Assembly (NCBI GenBank): GCA_027422505.1
Contig: JAPQWV010000122.1
Location: 930,001 to 994,000 of the forward strand
Length of the DNA stretch: 64,000 nt
Reading direction: 5' to 3'
Source of the DNA: Craterostigma plantagineum
Taxonomy: Eukaryota; Streptophyta; Magnoliopsida; Lamiales; Linderniaceae
Within the stretch, counting starts at the first letter, position 1, and the number at the start of each line of letters is the position of its first letter. The notes beneath the pieces were generated by a model, which saw nothing but the letters and a program-made list of their open reading frames with translations, did no database searches and had not been told where the DNA came from. Below, one piece after another: positions 11,574 to 23,608 of this stretch. Both the position numbers and the translations under genes were made by a program.

Positions 11574-12739
11574 TCAAAATCTAATAGGATACTTTAGCTG
11601 CCTATTGGCAAGAAACACACCCCAATGCTTCTCAAGCTCGGGGCTTTTCTGATCCTCATCGATCAAGTCGAATATGTAAGCTTCGACGGCCCTTCCCGGC
11701 CGTCTCGGCGTACCACTATTCACTTTACTTATCAAATTGTTGTTATAAACCATCGCATTGTCCACGCTGGTCGCAAAACCACCACCACTGGGCCAGCCCG
11801 TCTCCGTAACCACTACTTCTAAATTTCCCGCCCCTAATTTCTCCAAAGCTGCATGCACGGAGTCGAGCATTGCATCAAACAAATTCTGATACTGATAAGG
11901 CCCGTCGATCACAATCGCCGAAGGAGCAGTGAAGAGAGCGTAATCCAAACGAATATCTCTCGGATTGCCCGAGTAGGCGAAATAAGGATACATGTTGATC
12001 AGAAACGGGCTTTGATTCTTTACGAGCAGCCCGACGATGGGGTTGATGAAGCCCGAAATATCAGCCCGAAACGCCCCGGCGGAAGGAGGGTAGGATTGTC
12101 CGAGGACGGCCATGCTCAATGCAGTGGAGACTTTGATTCTCCCACCGGCGCCCGACTCTGAAAGGGCATTTTGGATATTTTCCATGGCGGGCCCGACGAA
12201 TGGACATATGCTGGCGGTGGCTGGGTCCCCGGGGGTTATCTCGTTTCCGACCGAAATATATCTGAAATTTACATTTCGGTACCTGAGAATGTTGTTTTGG
12301 ACCCACGACCTCGCTAGGGCTGGATTTTGGGCTATTCCGGTAATTTCTTCATTGGGAACGCCGACTATGACTTGAATCCCGGGGTTGGAATTCAAGGCTT
12401 GAAGAATCGAAGGGTTGGGATTGAATATTCGAATTCTTCTGATGTTGTGTAGGTTGCATAGAGCGATCACTTCCGACGGAGATGGTAAGTTGTTTCCTAG
12501 GGTGCCATAGCACACTCCAGTCTGAGCACCTGCATATCAAAAACCAAATGTATGAATGACTTACACAATGATCAAAACATTGAATAATTTTGTAGTATGT
12601 ATAGGCATGCATATGATAAATAATACATCTTGAGAATGAGGAGAAAACCTGCAATTTGCAAGGAAACTGATGACATTGCAATTAGTAGCACTCTCATGAT
12701 TGCTTCATGGTAATAGGAGTTAATGCTTGAGTAGGCCAT
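11574..12739 (-). CDS. Glucan endo-1,3-beta-glucosidase, GH17 (copy B)
   Basis: This is the tandem paralogue of the gene at 8295-9414. Exon 1 is 12739-12649, the intron 119 bases, and exon 2 12529-11574, giving 348 residues. The N-terminus (MAYSSINSYYHEAIMRVLLI) carries a hydrophobic signal segment, and the mature enzyme begins near GAQTGVCYG. Catalytic residues are present: Glu about 127 in YISVGNE and Glu about 273 in VVVTETGWPS. The canonical WPSGGGFATSVDNA segment is retained here, where copy A has WPSEGRF. The C-terminus KYPIRF lacks a vacuolar extension. The two genes share intron position and phase and most of the protein, so local duplication is clear. Role in callose turnover or defence is inferred from the family. 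Confidence 0.94.
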
Positions 12740-14345
12740 TGTAATGAGTTGTGGGGTGTGCTTGTGAGCATTTGTTGTCTGTGCTTCTTATATAGTGTGA
12801 TAAAAGAGTTGCATGATATTATTTAGAAAATAAGATTTGGGATTTTTCCTTTTCTTATTATTGAACTATTATCATAATGAAGAATGGGATGTGGCAATAA
12901 ATTTTAATCGGATGAAAATGCTCTTATTTTATTGCTGGCCAGGACGGATATCATGCCATTAAACAAAACTAAATATACAGAGGCGACTTTTCTAAGTTCA
13001 CCTTTTCACATTATTGATAATTATATTCCCTTCTGGACTGCGCCAAGAACTTGCCTCACATTTCTTTCCATGCGAAGCCGTGTTATTCACTACCACATTA
13101 CTTAAATAATATCAAATGAATAATTATTTTTTTTTTAGGAATTTCATTTGTCCTTAGAAGAACGATCCATGTATTGAGATAAATCAGCATTTTATTTATT
13201 GTTATTATTATTATTATTATTATTACTATTCAATTACAACAAAGTATACATATTACGATTACATAAATATTACAAAAATAAAAACATTCTTTTATTTAAA
13301 ACTAATGTTACATTAATTATTATAATTAAGAAAATAATATCTTACTTTTTCAAGCTCTATATCAACTAAACCACAAATCCTTTAAAACACTGCCCCTTTA
13401 GAGGGCTGTTTTGAGGTAATCGAAGATTGCGGTGATACTCACAACCACAATGTGGATCAATGTGATATGTCATCATTTTGCTTGTTTTGGGTGATATTTT
13501 ATTTTGAAAATAAAAAAATTGAAGAATGTTATTTGTAATAACTGTGATATGTAGGATATATAAATCTCATATTAATTATTATTGGAGATAGTATTTAAAA
13601 AACGTGGATTAAATTTGTTTTTAAGATGATATTTTAATACAATTGTTAAATTGTTTTAAATAACTAACACTTTAAGATTTAATTATGCAATTTAACATGG
13701 GGATAATTACATATACCTTCATAATACCAAAATATAATGAGCATTTTTATCATTAAAAAATATAGAACACCCCATCGCCATTATTAGATCATCTACTTTT
13801 CTTTGGGTGACTCATAACATGAAATATCACTCCATTTTTATCACCTAGGTGATTCGTCATTACATTGGTATCTCATCACATTGACTAAACTAACACATCG
13901 ATGTTTTGGAGGATCACCTAAAACTAACACCTCCTTAAGGTATATTGAAGAATACATCTAAAACCTTATTAGGATAAATCCGATGTGGGAAGCTTGGGAT
14001 CCTTTATTCCAAATGGTATTCCACTAGGTATTCTGAATCAATATATATGCTTTCGTCTTTCATATTCATTAAAAGTATATATTTCTTTTTGCATTTAATG
14101 ATTTTAATTGGTGTAATGATGTGGTGTTTAAACATTTGATCGGGGAAGGTATGACGGTTCTTCCTAAACCCGTTTGGTTGGGGGTATTAGGGGGAATTAG
14201 ATGGGTTAGGATAAAGTTATATTTGGTTGGATAATTTATTTAATGGTGGGATTCAGCTAATACCCCCTAAATACCATCAATAATTAGTAACTAAAGGAGT
14301 CTTACACCTTACAATTATTTAGTCCCATCCTTTCAACAAATTTAT
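12740..14345. other. Intergenic; TTA microsatellite and possible MITE
   Basis: The first 200 bases are the presumed promoter of glucanase B and resemble the promoter side of copy A (both have the ATTATATAGTG / CTTATATAGTGTG TATA-like piece about 50-70 bases before the ATG). A (TTA)n run is at about 13199-13227. At 13395-13930 blocks such as GCGGTGATACTCAC and GGATCACCTAAAAC suggest a decayed MITE related to 54040-54235. No gene is seen. Confidence 0.5.
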
Positions 14346-14352
14346 CCTTTTA

Positions 14353-14880
<528 letters not shown>

Positions 14881-15348
14881 TATAAATAACAATCTAAAAC
14901 GCATGTTTACGAAATACTACGTAAAATCCTAACTTATTAACAAATCTTTAAATTGTTTCAACTTCCTCGATCATAAAGCAAAATAAAACTAAATCAAGTT
15001 AAGATTTTACATCTGAACTAAGTGAAGGTTGATGTATGGTCTACATCAGAATCATCAAGCAAACATTGTATACTCTGACTCTAAATGCTTGGTCTAGGGA
15101 AACGGTTGAAGTGTGGCATGCTTATTGTTGCGAAATGGACAGTGTGACGATATTGGAAATGGATAAAATGGACACGAAAATTTACGTGGAAAACTCCATT
15201 TTTATCTGGGTAAAAAACCACGGACGGGTAGAAATTTTATTAGGTGACGAGAGAGGGGGGTAGATCTTAGAGAGTATCTATAGAGGTTATGCTCTTGTGC
15301 CGACGTCGATGCGGATACAACCAATATAGATACATTGTATTGTCGCTG

Positions 15349-15863
15349 GAGAACGACATTTTTAGTTCCCGATGTTTGGGACATGAGCGTTTTCGATCCC
15401 CCATGTTCCGAGTGCCTCTTTTAGTCTCCAATGTTACTGATTTTTGACCGTTTTGGTCATCCTATTAACTTAATCACTAATTTAGGTAAAATTTAACACG
15501 TGAGAGCACATGATCTTCCTTTACTTGACTTAACACCTCATTAACGCATCATTTCCATCAACTAGAATACACCTGAGCATCATTACGCATTACATTTAAC
15601 TCAGTTTTAAGATCGTCAATCATTCCTTATATGCGATGTGTAATGATGTCATGTGGCGCTTAAGTTGTAGAAGAAGATGTGTTATGAATTTTTAAGTCGA
15701 GTAAAATGACATCAAGTGCTCACATGTGTTAAACGCCCTCTTAATTAGCAATTAAATTCATCGATGGATCAAAACTGTCCAAAATCAATAATATTGGGGG
15801 ACTAAAAGTGGCACTTCGGAACATTGGGGACCAAAGACGCCCGTGCCTCAAACATCGTTCTCC
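15349..15863. mobile_element. Non-autonomous DNA element with GGGACTAAA-type inverted ends
   Basis: The left end (GAACGACATTTTTAG, GATGTTTGGG, then CATGTTCCGAG) is mirrored at the right end by CGGAACATTGGGGACC, CTCAAACATCGTTCTCC. A second, more diverged copy is inserted in the first intron of the DHNA-CoA thioesterase gene (27367-27826). The interior is non-coding. The superfamily is not clear. Confidence 0.65.
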
Positions 15864-16091
15864 CTATTGTCGGAGACAGTACGCAGAAAATGTTTGTAAT
15901 AACGTGACCCAATATTCCACCCATCCTCAAACTTTGGAGCGATTATTACGAAATATTGCTTCTTGAATAATGATTATTACGTTCAGTAAGTACCGTGAGC
16001 GGCACAACTATTAGGGAGATCAAGATTAGCTATAATCTCGACAGTTAAATCATTTATTATATTTATTATGTATCATTTTTTTAAACATGAT

Positions 16092-16476
16092 AGGAATGAT
16101 ATGGTGCTCACCTTATGTGAGCACCTTATATGGGCACCTGCTGATTTGGTACCGATTCGTGCCAAATCAGCATGCCCTTTCAACATCAATTGTGATGTGG
16201 CATTAATTAACATATTTTAGGTGTCATAGATCGACACATATGATGCTGATGTGGCATGTTTACGTGGTATATATTAAGGCCACACAACAAGTGCCACATA
16301 AGACGTAAACATGCCACATCAGCATCATATGTGTCGATCTATGACACCTAAAATATGTTAATTAATGCTACATCACAATTGATGTTGAAAGGGCATGCTG
16401 ATTTGGCACGAATCGGTACCAAATCAGCAGGTGCCCATATAAGGTGCTCACATAAGGTGAGCACCATATCATTCCT
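16092..16476. mobile_element. Near-perfect foldback element
   Basis: Positions 16092-16264 and 16304-16476 are reverse complements over 173 bases with a single mismatch (TGTGGCATT versus TGTAGCATT), separated by a 39-base loop. Within each arm there are smaller palindromes (TGCTCACCTTATGTGAGCA and GCTGATTTGG...CCAAATCAGC), so the arms can also fold alone. It has no coding capacity, and I did not find a convincing target duplication. Sequence pieces recur in decayed form at 10200-10365. It lies about 440 bases upstream of the UGT start codon. Confidence 0.9.
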
Positions 16477-16918
16477 CTACAAATGCATATATTAAAAGTT
16501 ATCATTTTTTTTAAATATATACAAATGCGTATATTAAAAGTTACGAATGAATCATTTAAAATAATACGAATTGGAGGAGTAACAGCGGGGTATATGTTTG
16601 GTCCAATTACAAAAAGTACAAAAAACCATGGAATGGTGTCAGGCCGGCTACTAATCCATAAGTATTGTCTTTCTCTTTTTATCTTTGCGACCTGTCAAAG
16701 GAGAAAACTAATGGATTCTTCTGCATCAGACTAAGTGTTTTGTCTGCATCGAAGCTCTTGTTTACAGTCACAACAATTATTTTGTAAACCAATGCTAACC
16801 AATCACTTTCTGTGGCTTAAAGTTCGCCGTCACACAATGCACTGATTTATTCGTCTCGCAATAGATCAAGAAGCTTCCTATATCTCCTCTTTTTTCTCAA
16901 TTGCTTCTCTTCACCAGG

Positions 16919-18361
16919 ATGAACACCTTCCAAAATTCCCAAAGCAATCATCAAGACACGACCTTTCCCATGCAAGAATCAGAATCGAAACAAGTAGCAG
17001 TGATCATGGTTCCATTTCTAGCACATAGCCACCTCAATCAGCTTCTTCAGCTCTCTCATCTCATCACATCATCATATCAGACAATAGCTGTCCACTACGT
17101 TAGCTCCTCGATCCATATCAAACAAGCAAAAACGCGCGCCCACGGCGTAAACCTATCGAAGATCCATTTTCGAGAGCTTCCCATGGCAGAATTCGAGTCT
17201 CCTCCGCCCAATCCCAACTCTCCAAACAAGTATCCGATACAGCTCCTTCCTTCGTGGGAAGCTGCCATGACTATGAGAGAGCCCTTTGCAGATTATCTTC
17301 GTGGTATGTGCTCTAAGTACAGAAAGGTTGTAGTAATTCACGATGTAGGAATATCTTGTGTGGTGCAAGACGTTGTTTCGATCGACAACGCTGAATCTTA
17401 CGTGTTCAATCCCGTCTCTGCCATTTCCCTGGCTTCCTTTTTTTACGAATGGCAAGGCCGACAACTTCCCTTAGAAGGATCGGAGAAGATGCCATCTTTG
17501 GAAGATTGCGTGCCTGATGAAGCCCTCGAACCGACTGCTATTATGATTGAGCCGAAGAAGCATAGGTCTGGAGATCTCTACAACACTGTTCGATCTATCG
17601 AAGCGCCTTTCTTGGATTTACTAGCAAAAGAAGATATTTCCGAGGGCAAAAAGATATGGGCCATCGGGCCTATGCTGCCGATAAAGTTGCCTTCCTCGGG
17701 CCAAGAATATGAGGAGAGAAGCAAAGACAAGTGTTTGAAGTGGCTCGACGAACGCGGGCAAGGCTCGGTAATTTACGTCTCCTTTGGGACTACGACTTCC
17801 GTATCAGACGAACAGATTAGAGAAATAGCAATTGGACTGGAGGAGAGCGGCGTAAGTTTCCTTTGGATACTGAGAGACGCTGATAAGGGAGACGTTTTCG
17901 ATGGGAAGGTAAGGACAATCGAACTACCGTTAGGGTTTGAAGGTCGAAACGAAGGAGTTGGGTTGGTAGTTAGAGATTGGGCGCCACAGCTCCATATATT
18001 GGCGCATCCTTCGACGGGTGGATTTATGAGCCACTGCGGTTGGAATTCTTGCCTGGAAAGCCTTACGCTTGGCGTGCCTTTGGCTGCGTGGCCCATGCAT
18101 GCAGATCAGCCGAGGAACGCTTACCTTGTGACTGAGATTCTGAAGGCTGGGATTGCTGTCAGAGATTGGACGCAGAGGAGGGAAGTGATGAGGGCGTCTG
18201 AGATTGCCGATGTTGTGAGACGATTGATGGGTTCCGAAGAAGGGGCGGGAATAAGGAAGAGGGCGCAAGAGATCGGTTCGAATCTGCGGCGAGCGACTGA
18301 AGAAGGTGGCGAATCTAAGGTCGAATTGGATTCGTTCATCGCCCATATCGCAAGAGAATGA
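16919..18361 (+). CDS. UDP-glycosyltransferase, zeatin O-glucosyltransferase-like
   Basis: This single-exon gene encodes 480 residues of GT family 1. The frame is open from 16901, but the first ATG is at 16919. The N-terminal acceptor half starts with VAVIMVPFLAHSHLNQLLQL, where His near residue 38 is at the position of the catalytic base. The 44-residue PSPG sugar-donor box spans about 354-397, from WAPQLHILAHPSTGGF to HADQ; the final Gln is typical of UDP-glucose users. The VPFLA-x-x-HLNQ(L)LQL start and HYV(S)S motif are typical of the zeatin O-glucosyl/xylosyltransferase group (UGT93-like), which conjugates cytokinins and some other small phenolics. The exact substrate cannot be told. An upstream TATA-like region is not obvious; a foldback element lies nearby. 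Confidence 0.9.
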   Translation: MNTFQNSQSNHQDTTFPMQESESKQVAVIMVPFLAHSHLNQLLQLSHLITSSYQTIAVHYVSSSIHIKQAKTRAHGVNLSKIHFRELPMAEFESPPPNPNSPNKYPIQLLPSWEAAMTMREPFADYLRGMCSKYRKVVVIHDVGISCVVQDVVSIDNAESYVFNPVSAISLASFFYEWQGRQLPLEGSEKMPSLEDCVPDEALEPTAIMIEPKKHRSGDLYNTVRSIEAPFLDLLAKEDISEGKKIWAIGPMLPIKLPSSGQEYEERSKDKCLKWLDERGQGSVIYVSFGTTTSVSDEQIREIAIGLEESGVSFLWILRDADKGDVFDGKVRTIELPLGFEGRNEGVGLVVRDWAPQLHILAHPSTGGFMSHCGWNSCLESLTLGVPLAAWPMHADQPRNAYLVTEILKAGIAVRDWTQRREVMRASEIADVVRRLMGSEEGAGIRKRAQEIGSNLRRATEEGGESKVELDSFIAHIARE

Positions 18362-20645
18362 CTCATCGATCATAGTGTCTGATTAAAAACAATCTTCACG
18401 GCTTGAAGATGATATTTCAATCTTTATAATTTATGTGGTAATTATCCTACAAATTGTTGTTTGTAATGTGTTTTTCTTCTTCTTAGTTCATCAGTCAAGT
18501 TGTGAGGAAAGTTTATTATCAGATGGAGAGAAACAACCCTAATTTTTTTCAGTTAGTACTCAAATAAAACAAACGGTCAGCAATCATTAGCTATGTTAAA
18601 TTTCATAATTGGCCTAACATCGGTCCATTAAGATAAGAATTGGTCCACATGTTCTATCCCTAAAACCAATTGATAATAGGGGGACTAGTCCACCAATTTC
18701 TTATAAGGTGCTCGATCTCTCTTCAAATGTAGCCACATTAAATTATCATTATTTGTCTATTTTAACAAGCTAGTATTACGTGACAAACTAATATTGAGAA
18801 ATTTACCTCCGAGAAAAAAAAAAAAAACTAATATTGAGAAATAGTCTTAATATCCTAGCAGTTGTCGTTTCTCAGATTCGCGGAATGAGAGCCACAATTA
18901 GCTGATGGCTTGCAAGAATAAAATCACGCAGCTCATCTTTCTGAAAACAAAAGCTTCTTGGATTTTCTCTATCGGACTCGTATTCACAACCTCCTACAAA
19001 ACCACACAAATTATCTATCTAAAAATCTTCCAGTTTTAAAAAAATATGTTTTTTATAGACTATTTCTTTTTGGGCTTTTTATTAAAATAACAGACAATTT
19101 CACTTAAATTTCTATCATTTAACTCCCCAGGTCAAGAAATTTATAGAAGACTTATCTTTCACTTATGACCAATGGATGAAAACACTCCTCAAAACTTATA
19201 TACGCTTTTACCAGGATTTTTAGTTATATAATAAGAAAAGAGAACACATTTGACGTGAACGAATGAATCAATCCACATATCCATCACTAAATGAAACAAC
19301 GATTCTCCAAATTCGGATGTCCAAATCGAATACTCAAGAAAAATCTCCATTTCCACGGAATAATCTATGTTCTCCTCTCTCGTTTTATCCCAATATGTGA
19401 TTTTTTCGTTCCAAATTTTTCGATCCAATAGTCTCACTCAAATCTGTAATTTTTTATGTTAGCTTTTGGTTACTTTGAGTTTGTAGATCTCGATCATTGC
19501 ATTTTTATGCTTAACTGGGGTTGTTTTAGTTGTTGTTCGATTAGGGCAGGTTAGAATTGGGACTTCTCGTTCATTTTGGGGGTTCTGTAGGTTTTCGATT
19601 AGAAATTACGACTCTTACTTTTGATACGCTCTGTGTTTATTTTTGGTACATTTTGATTGAAACTTTAGTGCAATATATGCATTATAAAGGTACGGTATGT
19701 TTCTATGGTTTGGTACAGTGTGTTTGAACAAAATAATAGTGCAATTGTCGTTTTCATTTGTGCAGTAATGAAATGTGATGGTGCTTTTGTTGATACACAC
19801 GATGAGCATGATGTTGAAGAACGTATAGTGGACTAGTGGTAAGACACAAAAGATTATCCGTATGTTTGAGGAAAAAAATGAGAGTTTATGTGTTGGATGT
19901 TGTTTACTTGTTTGTTAAATGTTGTGTAAATACTACTGTAATTTTCCATGCAATGTTCGTGAAATTTTTAGGTTTGGTAAATGAGACACGACATAAGATA
20001 TGTTGCCTGTTCATTCTTTTGTCCATATGTTGCATATATGGTCATTTTTTGAAATATGTTACATATGTATGTTGATATATTGAAGACAGACATTGTAATG
20101 AGTAAATGTTGTTTGTATGCCTATTGTACAATAACAACGTTAAATTAGGTACAATAAACGTGTGTAACTATGAAGTACCTCAACATCAGCTAAATGGTAC
20201 ACTAAGTACATTATAATAGTACATTGTATTAATAATTGTACAAAAAGCGATGAAAAATATTAAGAGAGAAAATTAGCACTACCGGTATCTGCCATTTTTA
20301 ATTGTATTATGGAACATATTTCTGACCCACACAGAAAGTTGTAACGTGCTCAAATTATTTTTCTGTCAGAATGTAAAATATATCTCCTGCGAGAGACTTC
20401 GTTTAAATTGGACGACAAATTACGTAATTATGGTACAGTCTATTACCAAGATAAGGTACATCCAAAAGTTATATTATGGTACAATCACTTGTAGGTACAA
20501 CAAAGATGATATGTCTGGTACAACTAAGTAGGGTATGTTTTTTTTGTCGTCATTCGATTAGTTTTCATGCAAAACTATTTTACATATTTCATTTGGTATC
20601 AAGTTTGATGATTTAACCCGTCAAACACATGTTTTTGTATTGGCT
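18362..20645. other. Intergenic, partly GTAC-rich, no gene supported
   Basis: Contains a tail-only retro-insertion at 18803-18824. From about 19640 to 20530 the tetramer GTAC recurs some 15 times, often as GGTAC(A) on an AT-rich background. The small open frames (19189-19437, 19836-20075) show no domain. Confidence 0.5.
18785..18842 (+). mobile_element. LINE tail-only insertion with 18-base target duplication
   Basis: The 18-mer AAACTAATATTGAGAAAT occurs at 18785-18802 and again at 18825-18842. Between them lie only 22 bases: TTACCTCCGAG followed by A's. This is the layout of a target-primed reverse transcription event that copied just the 3' tail of a LINE-like RNA. Confidence 0.8.
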
Positions 20646-20649
20646 TAAC

Positions 20650-20920
20650 TATATCCCGTAACTTAGGGGATGTGACATTATAGGGATTGCTAATTCAGGA
20701 TGTGACATTATAGGGACAGTAGATTTTAATCGTGCAACTTATAGACATTACATGATTTTTAATCAGGTATAAAAATCGGTCACGTGCGTACGTGATGTAG
20801 GTTGGGGAAAAATCAGGTATAATGTATATAAATTGCACGATTTTAAAATTTACTGTCTCTATAATGCCACACCCTAAATTAGCGGTCCCTATAATGCAAC
20901 ACCCCTTAAGTTACGGAACC
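20650..20920. mobile_element. MITE with inverted ends of about 40 bases
   Basis: The left arm contains CCGTAACTTAGGGG and GTGACATTATAGGG; the right arm contains their complements CCCTATAATGCAACACCCC and TTAAGTTACGG. The left motif GGATGTGACATTATAGGG is itself repeated at about 20700. Short, non-coding, no clear target duplication. Confidence 0.65.
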
Positions 20921-22020
20921 AAAAAAGTCATGATTAATTTAATATGTCCTACTCGGTTTATTCCAGCATCGGACTGACCTAAGACTTGATTAATTTAATA
21001 TTCGGGAAGAACAGCTAACTAGAAAAAAACATATTATTTCGTTAAATAGAATTCGATTACAATATGAAAACATAGTCACATATAATTCATGTTATGTGTA
21101 AGCCATGTTACATTTGATCCTCATATGTATGCTCCAGGCATATTCCTCACATTAAGAAAACTCTCATATGCGGTATACAATGATTAGCCGTTGTTTCCCA
21201 GGTTCGCTATAGAATGGTTAAAGTCTGCCTATAGAGCCTATTCTCCTACTGTTTTTTCTCACTCTTTGTTGAGTCCTATGGAGGTCGAGAAATAAATGGC
21301 CATGTAAGGCGTTCGAATCAAGACCAATGTGTTGATACTTAAAGCTAATTCCGAGACCAATGTGTTATCAGAGATAAGAAAGACGCATGCTTCCCTGCAA
21401 ACTATGTTTACCGAAGTGTTTGTGTGGGCTTCTGGACAAACATGTTTGGTTGAGAATTAAACCCTCTCACAATGAAAGCAATGGCTGTCCGATATGCCAT
21501 ATCGGTCGTTGTGCTTCGACGATGGATCCATGCAAAGGACACTCGGCTCAAGTTTTAGACCAAATCGACGACGACTTATTTCCTTTCCAACTTTATTTAA
21601 AATCCTATTGTTTGACATTACACTTGACGAAATAGAACTATAGTTAACGTGAAATAAACATTTTTCCCAAACCGGGTTGATTCGTTTTTTTTCGGATAAG
21701 TTTTGACTAGGAGTAGGATATTTCTCAAGACTTTGCAATGGAAAACTATTTATTAATTGTTAATTATTTCTTTTGTCTTATTGTTATTTTTCTCCCTCAC
21801 ATTTATATACAACCATCTAACACCTTCAGTTACGAGTCACTAGTCACTACACACACACACACACACACATGTATAAAAATTGAAATCCACCAGCTCAGAT
21901 TCTACTCGCTTGTTGTGTCTTCATCTGCAAGGTCACCCCTATTAAATTGGCTCACTTTTCTTTATTTTTCCTGAAAATCATTTCAACAACTGTGTATCAG
22001 CTCATATTCTATTTCCCAAA
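20921..22020. other. Intergenic, nothing firm
   Basis: AT-rich; includes a (CA)n run at about 21847-21869. Open frames at 21387-21635 and on the minus strand at 21457-21738 have no recognisable domain. The last part is the likely promoter of the Agenet gene. Confidence 0.45.
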
Positions 22021-22473
22021 ACTATCTCCGATCGACATACAACATACTCTGCAGGTGTGTATGTCTGATTTTAACGGCATGCTTAGTTTGTTTAACTTCT
22101 GCTTGCTATTTCACGTCAATGTTTTGTTGTGCTGATGTTTCCGAATTTTTTTTTCAAATTGAATGAACAAGTTCGTTTTACTTGAGTTGAAAAACGATTC
22201 GTAATTGTTTTGGTGAAAAAGATAATTCTGTAGTCCTCGAGAGTAGACAGTTAGGGTTTTTTTTTTTTTTTTTTTTACAGAAAAGCATGTCCTAATTTAT
22301 CAATGCAATAGATAGCTTCTATTTCTCGTTTCGTAGATCTATTTGAATCACGGGTGTGTGGACAAAATCTTCGATTAAAAAAATTTCAAATTAATGAACA
22401 ATTAAATTTCGCGCCCTTTAGTTCACCGTTAAAATACGACAGCTCAATTTTAATATGCTTTCATTTACGCAGG

Positions 22474-23272
22474 ATGTCTACCGTTATAACTTCTGACAAC
22501 GTTGAAGTTTTGTGCCAAGACAGTGGCTTAAGAGGGTGTTGGTTCAGGTGCAAGGTATTGCATTTGTATCCCTCATTCAAGCAACTCAAAGTTCAATATC
22601 ATGATGTCCTTTACTGTGATGGCCCCAACAAATTGGAGGTACAAAACTCAGATATACTAGACACTACACTTTCTTTTTCTTGTTTATATGTATATGTATA
22701 TATTCTTTAATCAAAGCTTCATGTAAACCCTAACTAATGATCAATGGATTAATCTATATATGATATTATTACAGGAACGTGTTCCAATTAGGGTTGCTAA
22801 TCCCGATAGGCTCGGGATAAGACTCAATGGACGGTCGACAATAAGGCCTTGGCCACAACAAGCAGATTCTTTTGAAATCGTATTTGAGGCCGGAAAACAA
22901 ATTGATGTGTGGTGGTGTGATGGTTGGTGGGAAGGCGTTACGATCGGGCATGATCAAGCGACAAATTCCAAATTCAAAGTTTACCTTCCAGGTATATAAT
23001 ACTACAAAAATAATTTTCTTTCCAATTCTCATCTTTAATTCTTCTACGTTCTTCTTAGGCCAACATATATAAATAAATATATATATATATATATGTATAT
23101 GTATACATATTTGTGCGTGTGCAACTGAGTAGGAGAGAACATATCAATGGACGTCGACAAGAAAGACGTCAGAATATCAAAGGAGTGGTTCGAGGACCGG
23201 TGGGTGAGCCTTGAGGCCAAACCTGATGTTCTTACAACTGTACGCTCGTTGCTCGACACCAAGAACAATTAA
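22474..23272 (+). CDS. Small Agenet-domain (plant Tudor-like) protein
   Basis: Three coding exons, 22474-22638, 22775-22991 and 23133-23272, join in phase to 173 residues. The ATG lies one base after a CAG acceptor, so a non-coding first exon is likely, with a possible donor at about 22054 (CTGCAG|GTGTGT). Residues 1-55 ([19 protein letters not shown], then VQYHDV) and residues 56-128 ([16 protein letters not shown], then KVYLPG) form an Agenet pair as in plant Agenet/DUF724 proteins. The C-terminus has [14 protein letters not shown], where related proteins show WxxxxW-type ends. Agenet modules belong to the Royal family and often bind methylated histone tails or act as adaptors. This protein has no other domain, so its role is open. 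Confidence 0.85.
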
Positions 23273-23394
23273 ATAAACATCAATCGTATAGTTTGAGGTC
23301 GTTGAAACATCCTAGTGGAGTTGGATGCATTACTTTGTTTATGCTGAACATTTTTCTAGTTCAGTTATTTGCTTGATACAATCATGTCCCTGTC

Positions 23395-23608
23395 CAAGAT
23401 AATGTATTAAAAGATCAAGTGTCTATCTCTAGTCAATTTTACATCGTGGTGTTCTAAGTTTGATTCTAATCGACATAGTATGATTCATATAATGATCATT
23501 CAAGATAATGTATTAAAAGATCAAGAGTCTATCTTTAGTCAACTTTACATCTTGGTGTTCTACCGTTTGATTCTAGTAATAGTATGATTCATGTAATGAT
23601 ATCATTCA
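23395..23608 (+). repeat. Tandem duplication, unit about 108 bases
   Basis: CAAGATAATGTATTAAAAGA starts two consecutive copies at about 23395 and 23503. Both contain GTCTATCT(C/T)TAGTCAA, TTACATC(G/T)TGGTGTTCTA and GTATGATTCAT. It lies downstream of the Agenet gene and is non-coding. Confidence 0.85.

Noticed and set aside
17153..18373. Antisense frames across the UGT gene (up to 147 residues)
   Set aside because: They are shadows of the real coding strand, without domains.
21387..21738. Cys-rich small protein or its antisense counterpart
   Set aside because: Cys spacing fits no known zinc-binding or secreted peptide pattern, there is no signal sequence, and both strands are open.
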